NCBI GenBank assembly: GCA_013694495.1
Contig: JACDCH010000357.1
Span: 1-5,566, forward strand
Reading direction: 5' to 3'
Origin: Acidimicrobiia bacterium
GTDB taxonomy: Bacteria; Actinomycetota; Acidimicrobiia; Acidimicrobiales; JACDCH01
Length of the DNA: 5,566 nt
Shown here: piece by piece, positions 1 through 5,566 of the stretch
Position numbering within the stretch: position 1 is the first letter of the stretch
Layout of the letters: every line of letters starts with the position of its first letter
Program-made: the position numbers and the translations under genes
Notes under the pieces: model-generated
Databases searched by the model: none
What the model was told of the DNA's origin: nothing
Seen by the model: only the letters and a program-made list of their open reading frames with translations

Positions 1-17
1 GCTCCGGCTGGCTCGCG

Positions 18-1805
18 CTAGTGGGCCGCGACGCCGGCGCTCCAGGTGGCGAAGAGCGAGGCGTAGCGGCCGCCGAGCTCGATGAGCGCACGGTGGGGGC
101 CGAGCTCGACGATGCGGCCGCCGTCGACCACGGCGACGCGATCGGCCCGCTGGGCCGTCGACAGGCGGTGGGCGATGACGATGACCGTGCGGCCCGACAT
201 GAGCGCCTCGATGGCGTGCTCGACGAGCCGCTCGGTGCCGGGGTCGAGCGACGACGTGGCCTCGTCGAGCACCAGCACCTCGGGGTCGGCCAGGGCGGCG
301 CGGGAGAGCGACACGAGCTGCTTCTCGCCCGCCGACAGGCGCGAGCCGCGCTCGCGCACGGGGGTGTCGAGCCCCTCCGGCAGCGCCGCGAACCGGTCCA
401 GCGCCCCGACCGCGGCGAGGGCGGCGTCGACCTCCGCGTCGGTGGCGTCGGCCCGGCCGATGCGGACGTTGTCGCGGATGGAGCCGGCGAACAGGAATCC
501 CTCCTGGGGTACCACGCAGACGTGGCGGCGCAGGTCGGTGAGGGCGACGTCGCGCAGATCGACGCCGCCGATGCGCACCGTGCCGCCGGCGGGGTCGTAG
601 AGCCGGGCCACAAGCTTCGCCACCGTGGACTTGCCCGCGCCGGTGGGGCCGACGACGGCCAACCGCTCGCCGGTGGCGATGTGCAGCGTGACGTCCCGCA
701 GGACGAGGGGCCGGTCGCTGCCGTAACGGAACGACACGTCCTCGAGGTCGACTGCGCCCGCCGCCGCCAGCGGCATCGGGAAGGCCGCCTCGGCCACTTC
801 GGGATCGCTGTCGAGCAAGCCGAAGAGCTTGTTGAGGCCGGCGCCGGCCGACTGCACGAGGTTGAACAGCTGGCTCAGCTGGTTCAGCGGCTCGAAGAGG
901 TTCGAGAGCGTGAGCACGAAGAACGTGACCGTGCCGAGGGTGATGTCGCCCTGGTGCACGAGCCAGCCGCCGACCAGCAGCGTCGCCGCCGTCGTGAGGG
1001 CGCCCGCCCCCTCGATGACCGGCAGGTACCAGGCCGAGACCCGCACCGAGTCCATGTGGGCGTCGAACAGCTCGCCGCTCGCCCGGTTGAACCCCTCGAC
1101 CTGGCGCCGCTCCCTGGCGTACGCCTGGATCACACGCACCCCGGTGAGCCCCTCCTGCAGCGACGAGAGGGTGGCGCCGATGCGGTCGCGCACGACGAGG
1201 TACGCCTTGTTCGAGTCGCGCTGGAACTTGATCGACGCCGCGATCACGAAGGGAAGCGCGATGAGCGCGACCAGCAGCAGCTGCCACGACACGATGCCGA
1301 GCACCACGACGGACAGCACGAGCAGCAGCACGTTCGCCACGAACATGAGCAGGCCCATCTGCACGAGCTCGGCCAGCGAGTCGATGTCGGACGTGAGCCG
1401 GCTCACCACGACGCCGGCCTTCTCGCGGTCGAACCAGCCGAGCGACAGCCGCTGAAGGTGGTCGAAGGCCCGGAGGCGGAGGTCGCGCAGGAACCCCTCG
1501 CCGATGCGACCGATGAGGGCCACCTGCTTGCGCAGCGTGAAGAAGGCGACGATCGCCACCAGCGCGTAGCCGACGACGGCGCGGTTCAGGGCGCCGCCGT
1601 CGCGCTCGGCGAGGCCGTGGTCGATCGCGTAGCGGACGAGGAAGGGGCCGGCCAGCACGCTGAAGGTCTGCAGGACGATGAGGCCCGCGGCGGCGGCCAT
1701 CTGCCGCCGGTAGGGCCGCAGCATCCGCCCCGCCCGCCGGATGACGTGCACGGCGCGGGCGCGGTCGAGGCGGTCCTGCTCGTCGACGGCGGCCATCGAC
1801 CACAT
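18..1805 (-). CDS. Heterodimeric ABC exporter half-transporter, subunit with the catalytic Walker B Glu (TMD-NBD)
   Basis: This 595-residue protein is a fused membrane and ATPase half-transporter, the usual length for type IV (MsbA/BmrCD-like) exporters. It should sit in the plasma membrane and pair with the product of the gene just upstream. About six hydrophobic segments lie near residues 36-57, 75-91, 149-170, 172-192, 260-282 and 289-310. The ATPase domain follows from about residue 351: Walker A GPTGAGKST at 386-394, Q-loop Gln434 (VVPQEGFLF), signature LSAGE at 490-494, Walker B VLVLDE ending in catalytic Glu515, and switch His546. The signature departs from LSGGQ, so this subunit weakens the composite ATP site it shares with its partner's Walker motifs but supplies intact catalytic residues to the other site. 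The ATG at 1805-1803 overlaps the upstream stop as TGATG. A GGAGG at 1820-1816 lies 10 nt ahead, which favours this start over the ATG at 1796. The stop is TAG at 20-18. Substrate is unknown; drugs, lipids or peptides are all possible for this family. Confidence 0.95.
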   Translation of the reverse strand: MWSMAAVDEQDRLDRARAVHVIRRAGRMLRPYRRQMAAAAGLIVLQTFSVLAGPFLVRYAIDHGLAERDGGALNRAVVGYALVAIVAFFTLRKQVALIGRIGEGFLRDLRLRAFDHLQRLSLGWFDREKAGVVVSRLTSDIDSLAELVQMGLLMFVANVLLLVLSVVVLGIVSWQLLLVALIALPFVIAASIKFQRDSNKAYLVVRDRIGATLSSLQEGLTGVRVIQAYARERRQVEGFNRASGELFDAHMDSVRVSAWYLPVIEGAGALTTAATLLVGGWLVHQGDITLGTVTFFVLTLSNLFEPLNQLSQLFNLVQSAGAGLNKLFGLLDSDPEVAEAAFPMPLAAAGAVDLEDVSFRYGSDRPLVLRDVTLHIATGERLAVVGPTGAGKSTVAKLVARLYDPAGGTVRIGGVDLRDVALTDLRRHVCVVPQEGFLFAGSIRDNVRIGRADATDAEVDAALAAVGALDRFAALPEGLDTPVRERGSRLSAGEKQLVSLSRAALADPEVLVLDEATSSLDPGTERLVEHAIEALMSGRTVIVIAHRLSTAQRADRVAVVDGGRIVELGPHRALIELGGRYASLFATWSAGVAAH

Positions 1806-3631
1806 CAGGAGCCGACCTCCGCGGCGTCGAGCACGCCGTCGGTCCCTGCTCCGTCGCCGTCGTCGGTGGGAGGGCGCTGCGCCGCCGACGCGAGCACCAC
1901 GCGGTACCGCTCCTCGGTCGCCAGGAGCTGCTGGTGGGTGCCGGCGGCGACGATGCGGCCGCCGTCGAGCAGCACCACCCGGTCGGCGAGGGCGATGGTG
2001 GCCGGCCGGTGGGCGATGACGATCGTGGTGCGACCCTGCATCACCTCGGCCAGAGCGTCGCGGATCTCGTGCTCCTTGGTCGGGTCGACCGCCGACGTTG
2101 CGTCGTCGAGGATGAGGACCCTGGGGTCGGAGAGGATGGCCCGGGCGATGGCGATGCGCTGGCGCTGCCCGCCCGACAACGAGAACCCCCGCTCGCCGAC
2201 CACCGTCGCGTACCCCGACGAGAGCTCGTCGATGAAGTCGTGGGCGCTGGCCAGCCGGGCGGCCCGCTCGACGCGGGCGAGGTCGGCGTCGGGCTCGGCG
2301 AAGGCGATGTTGGCGCCGATGGTGTCGCCGAAGAGGAACGTCTCCTCGAAGACCATCCCGACCGCCCGGCGCAGGTCGTGGAGCCGCAGCTGGCGCACGT
2401 CGACGCCGTCGAGGGAGATCGAGCCGGCGTCGACGTCGTAGAAGCGGGGGAGGAGGCGGGCGACGGTGGACTTCCCCGACCCGGTGGCGCCGACCAGGGC
2501 CACCGACTCGCCCGGTTCGATGCGCAGGTCGAACCCGTCGAGGACCAGCGCGGCGGTGCCCGGGAAGGCGAAGCGCACCCCGCTGAAGTCGACGGCGCCG
2601 GAGGCGATGCCCGGGCCGCGCCGAGGGAGGGGGCGGGGTGCGGGCGGGTCGACCACGGCCCGTTCGGTGGCCAGCACCTCGTGCACGCGCTGGGACGAGG
2701 CGATGGCGCGCTGGGCCGTGGCCAGGATCATGCCGAGCATCCGCAGCGGCCAGATCAGCATGACGACGTAGACGTTGAAGGCGACGAGCGTGCCGATCGA
2801 CATGCGGCCGTCGAGCACGAGGTGCCCGCCGTACCAGAGCGTGGTCACGAGGCCGACGTTCGGCAGCAGCTCGAGGATCGGCCAGTACCGCGAGCGGACG
2901 AGGTTGGCGCCGATCGACGCGTCGTAGACGTCGTCGGCCTCGGCCGCGAATCGGGCCCGCTGGATGGGCTCGGCGCCGAAACCCTTCACGACCCGAACGC
3001 CCGAGACCGACTCCTCGACCACCGACGCCAGCTCGGCCGACTCGGACTGGATCTCCATCATCTTCGGGTGGAGCCGCGTGCCGAAGCGCCGGGCGACGAC
3101 GTTGATGATCGGCAGGGTGCCGACGGCCAGCAGCGTCAGCAGCGGGTTGATCGTCAGGAGCACGACGACGACGGCGAGCACGGCGGTGGCGTTCGACAGC
3201 GTCAGCGGGATCATCACGATGAAGGCCTGGACCTGGTTCAGGTCGTTGTTGGCCCGGCTCATCAGCTGACCGGTCTGGGCCTGGTCGTGGTAGGCGAAGT
3301 GCAGGCCCTGGAGGTGGGCGAACATCCGGTCCCGGAGGTCGGCCTCGGCCTTGCGGGCCACGCGAAAGGCGGCGTAGCGGCGGAACCCGGTGGCCAGGGC
3401 CTGCATGGCGCCGACGGCTGCGAGCGCGCCCGTCCACGCCAGCAGCGACCCGTTGTCCCGGGCCTCGATCCCGTGGTCGATCGCGCCCCGCACCAGCAGC
3501 GGCACGACCACCCGCGCCGCGGTCCACGCCAGGCCCAGGACCATCCCGACGACCACCCAGCCCCGCTGCGGGCGGATGGCGTGGCGCATGAGCCGCCACG
3601 CATCACTGTTGTCTCCCCCCGTCGCACGCAC
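1805..3631 (-). CDS. Heterodimeric ABC exporter half-transporter, subunit with degenerate Walker B (TMD-NBD)
   Basis: This is a 608-residue half-transporter, counted from the GTG at 3631-3629. Predicted membrane segments lie near residues 25-47, 63-85, 136-158, 161-180, 248-271 and 279-306. The ATPase domain has Walker A GATGSGKST at 381-389, a Q-loop reading VFEETFLF with Glu429 where Gln is usual, a canonical LSGGQ at 485-489, Walker B VLILDD with Asp510 in place of the catalytic Glu, and switch His541. Asp at that position is known to impair hydrolysis in one site of heterodimeric exporters such as TM287/288 and TAP. The protein ends in an acidic, Gly/Asp-rich tail (about 587-608) that looks disordered. 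Start choice: GGAGG at 3644-3640 sits 8 nt before GTG 3631. An in-frame GTG at 3673 would give 622 residues, but it lies inside an inverted repeat and has only a poor G-run ahead of it. The TGA stop at 1807-1805 overlaps the next ATG, which implies translational coupling. Confidence 0.93.
   Translation of the reverse strand: MRATGGDNSDAWRLMRHAIRPQRGWVVVGMVLGLAWTAARVVVPLLVRGAIDHGIEARDNGSLLAWTGALAAVGAMQALATGFRRYAAFRVARKAEADLRDRMFAHLQGLHFAYHDQAQTGQLMSRANNDLNQVQAFIVMIPLTLSNATAVLAVVVVLLTINPLLTLLAVGTLPIINVVARRFGTRLHPKMMEIQSESAELASVVEESVSGVRVVKGFGAEPIQRARFAAEADDVYDASIGANLVRSRYWPILELLPNVGLVTTLWYGGHLVLDGRMSIGTLVAFNVYVVMLIWPLRMLGMILATAQRAIASSQRVHEVLATERAVVDPPAPRPLPRRGPGIASGAVDFSGVRFAFPGTAALVLDGFDLRIEPGESVALVGATGSGKSTVARLLPRFYDVDAGSISLDGVDVRQLRLHDLRRAVGMVFEETFLFGDTIGANIAFAEPDADLARVERAARLASAHDFIDELSSGYATVVGERGFSLSGGQRQRIAIARAILSDPRVLILDDATSAVDPTKEHEIRDALAEVMQGRTTIVIAHRPATIALADRVVLLDGGRIVAAGTHQQLLATEERYRVVLASAAQRPPTDDGDGAGTDGVLDAAEVGS
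1816..1820 (-). promoter_or_regulatory. Shine-Dalgarno site for the second exporter gene, inside the first gene
   Basis: The minus strand reads GGAGG here, within the last codons of the upstream subunit and 10 nt ahead of the ATG at 1805-1803. With the one-base TGATG overlap, it suggests that ribosomes finishing the first subunit restart on the second. That would keep the two partners of the heterodimer in equal amounts. Confidence 0.6.
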
Positions 3632-3639
3632 GTCCGGTC

Positions 3640-3646
3640 CCTCCTC
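3640..3646 (-). promoter_or_regulatory. Shine-Dalgarno site that decides the start of the exporter operon
   Basis: On the minus strand this reads GAGGAGG. Its GGAGG core (3644-3640) lies 8 nt before the GTG at 3631-3629, an ideal spacing. This favours the shorter 608-residue product over the 622-residue form starting at GTG 3673. The sequence is directly visible; its use as the ribosome site is inferred. Confidence 0.65.
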
Positions 3647-3658
3647 GGGCCGACGGTA

Positions 3659-3673
3659 GTGACGCCGCGTCAC
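3659..3673. promoter_or_regulatory. Perfect 15-bp inverted repeat in the divergent intergenic region, candidate operator
   Basis: GTGACGC, one central C, then GCGTCAC form a perfect 7-bp-arm dyad. It lies between the leftward exporter operon (GTG 3631) and the rightward PIG-L gene (ATG 3721), 48 bp before the latter. A dimeric repressor or activator site for one or both divergent units is the natural reading. The GTGA and TCAC half-sites are 7 bp apart, whereas CRP/FNR-type sites have 6, so assignment to that family is not supported. No regulator gene is present in the window. Confidence 0.45.
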
Positions 3674-3705
3674 CGCCCCCCAACCGGTTCGCCAGGACGT
3701 CCCTG

Positions 3706-3711
3706 TAGCTT
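3706..3711 (+). promoter_or_regulatory. Possible -10 element for the PIG-L gene (leaderless transcript?)
   Basis: TAGCTT fits the TANNNT pattern of actinobacterial -10 boxes and would place the transcription start about 7 nt downstream, at or next to the ATG at 3721. No Shine-Dalgarno sequence lies at normal distance: the nearest AGGA (3694-3697) is 23 nt away. Both facts fit a leaderless mRNA, which is common in actinobacteria. No convincing -35 box is visible, and a six-base match of this kind occurs easily by chance. Confidence 0.3.
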
Positions 3712-3720
3712 CCGCCCGAC

Positions 3721-4509
3721 ATGGCGACGCTCGTGTCCTTCCACGCCCACCCCGACGACGAGTGCATCGCCACAGCCGGCGTGCTGGTCAAGGCCAAGGA
3801 GGACGGCCACCGCACCGTCCTCGTCTTCGCCACCCGCGGCGAGCACGGCGAGGTCGCCGACGGCTTCCTCGGCGCCGACGAGGAGCTCTGGACCCGCCGG
3901 GTCGACGAGACGCACGCCGCCGCCGCCGTGCTCGGCGTCGACCGGGTCGAGTTCCTCGGCTACCGGGACTCGGGGATGATGGGCACCCCGGAGAACGACC
4001 TGCCCGGCTCGTTCTGGACCGCCGACATCGAGGAGGCCGCCCAGAAGCTGGGGGCGCTGCTCCGCGAGGAGGACGCCGAGGTCTTCACCTGCTATGACGA
4101 GATCGGCGGGTACGGCCACCCCGACCACATCCGGGTGCACGAGGTCGGGCTGCGCGCCGCCGCCCTGGCCGGCACCCCGCGGGTGTACCAGAGCACGATC
4201 AACCGCGACGCGCTGATGCGCATGGGGGAGGGGCTCGATCCCGAGGTCATGGCCGAGGCCGGCCTCGAAATGCCCGACTTCGAGCGCCAGCCCCAGTTCG
4301 GCATGCCCGAGGCGGTCATCACCTGCGCGGTCGACGTCACCGCCTACGCCCCCCGGAAGCGGGCGGCGATGCGGGCCCACGCCAGCCAGATCGCCGACGA
4401 CCACTTCATGCTGGCCATGCCCGACGACATGTTCGCGGCCGCCTTCGGCACCGAGTGGTTCATCCGCGACGGCCAGGGCCCCGGCATCACCGAGACCTCG
4501 ATCCTGTGA
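3721..4509 (+). CDS. PIG-L family zinc-dependent deacetylase/amidase (MshB/Mca-like)
   Basis: This complete 262-residue cytoplasmic protein belongs to the LmbE/PIG-L family, whose members remove acyl groups from amino sugars or cleave related amides, as in mycothiol synthesis (MshB) and mycothiol-conjugate cleavage (Mca). The N-terminal AHPDDE motif (9-14) and the GHPDH motif (132-136) are both intact. By analogy with MshB, His10, Asp13 and His136 would bind zinc, Asp12 would be the general base and His133 would assist. YRDSGM (81-86) and the C-terminal KRAAMRAHASQI stretch (213-224) also resemble the MshB/Mca branch. There is no signal peptide. The ATG at 3721 is the sensible start: an in-frame TAG lies at 3706 and the motif begins just nine residues in. 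The gene is divergent from the exporter operon, 89 bp away. Its exact substrate cannot be told, and no mycothiol genes adjoin it, so I give no gene symbol. Confidence 0.93.
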   Translation: MATLVSFHAHPDDECIATAGVLVKAKEDGHRTVLVFATRGEHGEVADGFLGADEELWTRRVDETHAAAAVLGVDRVEFLGYRDSGMMGTPENDLPGSFWTADIEEAAQKLGALLREEDAEVFTCYDEIGGYGHPDHIRVHEVGLRAAALAGTPRVYQSTINRDALMRMGEGLDPEVMAEAGLEMPDFERQPQFGMPEAVITCAVDVTAYAPRKRAAMRAHASQIADDHFMLAMPDDMFAAAFGTEWFIRDGQGPGITETSIL

Positions 4510-4639
4510 GTTTCGACTTCATTCGCTCCGCTCCGTTCGGTCGAGTTGGCGGACCCGACGTCGTGGAGGCTGTGGCGGTCCTCGGACGACTTCGTCGCCC
4601 TGCGGCCGATCCCAGGGGGCTCCGCCCCCAGAGCGCTTC
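4510..4639. repeat. Non-coding gap rich in short inverted repeats, possible dispersed intergenic repeat
   Basis: These 130 bp between the PIG-L stop and the next GTG show no credible gene. They contain TCGAC/GTCGA arms (4513-4517 and 4540-4544) flanking a tandem CGCTC-CGCTC run (4524-4533), a CGACGTCG palindrome (4556-4563), GGACC/GGTCC arms (4551-4555 and 4577-4581), a GACG-ACTT-CGTC hairpin (4585-4596) and a perfect GC hairpin (4615-4629). Such density in a short spacer resembles REP-like or other dispersed intergenic repeats of GC-rich genomes. Only one copy is in the window, so repetition is unproven. Short dyads are also expected by chance at this base composition. Confidence 0.4.
4615..4629. 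terminator. Strong GC hairpin after the PIG-L gene, possible terminator without a T-tract
   Basis: GGGGGC, a TCC loop, then GCCCCC form a perfect 6-bp stem of G-C pairs. It lies 106 bp after the PIG-L stop and 10 bp before the next start. No T-run follows, so it is not a classic intrinsic terminator. In actinobacteria such hairpins may still end or protect transcripts. It may equally be part of an intergenic repeat, or affect translation of the next gene. Confidence 0.35.
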
Positions 4640-5566
4640 GTGACGGCGCAGAGCTGGACCCACACCGGGTACACCCAGCAGATCGTGTTCGGCGCCGGGG
4701 CGGTGCGCGAGCTCGGACGCCTGCTGCGCGCCATCGGCGCCCGGCGCGTCCTGCTCGTCACCACCGAGGGCCGGATGGCGAGCGAGGAGGGTGCGGCCAT
4801 GCGCCGCAGCCTCGGTGCCGACCTCGCCTCGACGTTCGCCCGGGTCGAGAGCCACGTCCCCATCCCGCTGGTGCAGGAGGCGGTGCGCCAGGCCCGCCGC
4901 GACGCGGTCGACGCCATCGTCTCCTTCGGCGGCGGCAGCTGCGCCGACCTGGCCAAGGCCGTGTGCTTCTTCACCGAGCAGGAGAGCGGCATCCCGTCGA
5001 CGTCGTGGGCCGACCGCCCCGCGCTCCCGCACGTGTCCGTCCCCACCACGTACTCGGGCGCCGAGCTCACGCCGTTCTTCGGCATGACCGATCCGGCCAC
5101 CCACACGAAGTCGGGGGGCGGCGGCCCGACGCTGGCGCCGATCGCCGCCGTCTACGACCCGGAGCTCACGCTGTCGACGCCGGTGCGGGTGTCGGCCGAG
5201 ACCGGCATGAACGCCCTTGCTCACTGCGTCGAGGTGGTCTGGTCGCCGGAGCGGACACCGGAGGCGGAGGCCATCGCCATCGCCGGGTTGCAGCGCATCA
5301 CCCGGGCGCTGCCGCTCGTGGTCGCCGACCCCTCCGACGTCGCCGTCCGCGCCGCCATGCTCGAAGGGGCGGTGCTCGGCGGGCGGTGCCTCCAGAACGC
5401 GTCCATGGGCGTGCATCACGGCCTCGCCCAGATGGTCGGGGCCCGGGCGGGCATCGCCCACGGCCTGGCCAACGCCGTGCTGCTGCCCCACACCGTCCGG
5501 TTCAACGCCGAGGCCGTGCCCGAGGCCGTGCGGCGCATCGCCGACGCCGTGGGCGGGCCCGACGAC
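4640..5566 (+). CDS. Maleylacetate-reductase-like iron-containing alcohol dehydrogenase family protein (3' end cut off)
   Basis: An open frame runs from GTG 4640 to the window edge, 309 codons without a stop; the family is usually about 350-400 residues, so the C-terminal part is missing. The N-terminal half has the NAD(P)-binding FGGGSCADLAKA motif (96-107) and a SVPTTYSGAELTPFFGMT stretch (133-150) typical of maleylacetate reductases, which reduce maleylacetate to 3-oxoadipate in aromatic degradation. The metal-site region reads GMNALAHCVE (189-198), then HHGLAQ (259-264) and AHGLANAVLLP (273-283). Aligned by spacing to FucO, the ligand positions are Asn191 (normally Asp), His195, His260 and His274; Gln264 replaces a conserved His. 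Loss of the Asp ligand is, as I recall, also found in maleylacetate reductases. The GTG is the start because no ATG or GTG lies in frame across the preceding gap; the ribosome site is weak (AGAG near 4630). No other aromatic-pathway gene is present, so substrate is uncertain. Confidence 0.88.
   Translation, partial: MTAQSWTHTGYTQQIVFGAGAVRELGRLLRAIGARRVLLVTTEGRMASEEGAAMRRSLGADLASTFARVESHVPIPLVQEAVRQARRDAVDAIVSFGGGSCADLAKAVCFFTEQESGIPSTSWADRPALPHVSVPTTYSGAELTPFFGMTDPATHTKSGGGGPTLAPIAAVYDPELTLSTPVRVSAETGMNALAHCVEVVWSPERTPEAEAIAIAGLQRITRALPLVVADPSDVAVRAAMLEGAVLGGRCLQNASMGVHHGLAQMVGARAGIAHGLANAVLLPHTVRFNAEAVPEAVRRIADAVGGPDD

Noticed and set aside
21..2441. 806-codon open frame on the plus strand opposite the exporter genes
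   Set aside because: It is an antisense shadow from high GC content: low-complexity, charged, and without any domain, while the minus-strand frame carries all the ABC motifs.
1806..3599. Extension of the downstream exporter gene into a 1193-residue minus-strand frame
   Set aside because: The extra N-terminal half is an Arg/Pro/Gly-rich out-of-frame reading of the upstream subunit gene. It has no membrane segments or motifs, and a well-placed ribosome site and start exist at 1805.
3653..3658. Leftward -10 box TACCGT for the exporter operon
   Set aside because: The implied start falls within the ribosome site, and the only candidate -35 (TTGGGG) is poor with a 19-bp spacer; too weak to list as a feature.
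3659..3673. CRP/FNR-type binding site (GTGA...TCAC)
   Set aside because: The half-sites are separated by 7 bp rather than 6 and lack the outer T and A, so the dyad is reported without a regulator family.
3682..3689. AACCGGTT palindrome as a second operator
   Set aside because: An 8-bp palindrome is too short to separate from chance in this sequence without conservation data.
1934..3979. 681-codon plus-strand frame running across the divergent promoter region
   Set aside because: It is antisense to the exporter gene and out of frame with the PIG-L gene; its composition is Gly/Asp/His/Arg-rich with no recognisable domain.
3670..4404. 244-codon minus-strand frame opposite the PIG-L gene
   Set aside because: It is a shadow of a gene whose zinc motifs are all intact on the plus strand.
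4585..4596. GACG-ACTT-CGTC as an intrinsic terminator
   Set aside because: The stem is only 4 bp with a 4-nt loop and no T-tract follows.
4455..4643. 62-codon plus-strand frame spanning the PIG-L end and the spacer, with its TGA overlapping the next GTG
   Set aside because: It begins inside the PIG-L gene in another frame, lacks a ribosome site, and its second half is simply the repeat-rich spacer. The GTGA overlap is likely coincidence.
4487..5491. 334-codon minus-strand frame opposite the dehydrogenase gene
   Set aside because: It is a low-complexity antisense shadow; the plus-strand frame carries the nucleotide-binding and metal-site motifs.

Overview
The window is very GC-rich (about 70% or more by eye) and densely coded. 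GTG starts, GC-ending codons and the protein types suggest a high-GC actinomycete. An Acidimicrobiia-like lineage is my impression only; no marker gene is present to confirm it.

Layout: (1) Positions 18-3631, minus strand, hold a two-gene operon for a heterodimeric type IV ABC exporter. The upstream gene (3631 to 1805) and the downstream gene (1805 to 18) share one base in a TGATG stop/start overlap. The two nucleotide-binding domains carry complementary defects: the first has Asp at the catalytic Glu position and Glu at the Q-loop Gln, and the second has LSAGE in place of LSGGQ. Together they predict one degenerate and one consensus ATP site, the hallmark of asymmetric heterodimeric exporters. 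(2) Positions 3632-3720 are a short divergent control region with a perfect 15-bp dyad and a possible -10 box next to the rightward gene. (3) Positions 3721-4509, plus strand, encode a complete zinc-dependent PIG-L/MshB/Mca-type deacetylase or amidase. (4) Positions 4510-4639 form a non-coding gap crowded with short inverted repeats, including a perfect GC hairpin. (5) From 4640 to the window edge, plus strand, lies the first 309 codons of a maleylacetate-reductase-like member of the iron-containing alcohol dehydrogenase superfamily. This gene is cut by the window end. It has Asn in place of the first metal-ligand Asp and Gln in place of a conserved active-site His.

The exporter pair clearly works as one complex. 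No functional link between the exporter, the PIG-L enzyme and the dehydrogenase can be shown from sequence; divergent control through the shared intergenic dyad is the only concrete hint. I see no mobile element, RNA gene or CRISPR array. The content is mostly ordinary, and the items most worth checking are the intergenic dyad, the repeat-like gap and the altered active site of the dehydrogenase.
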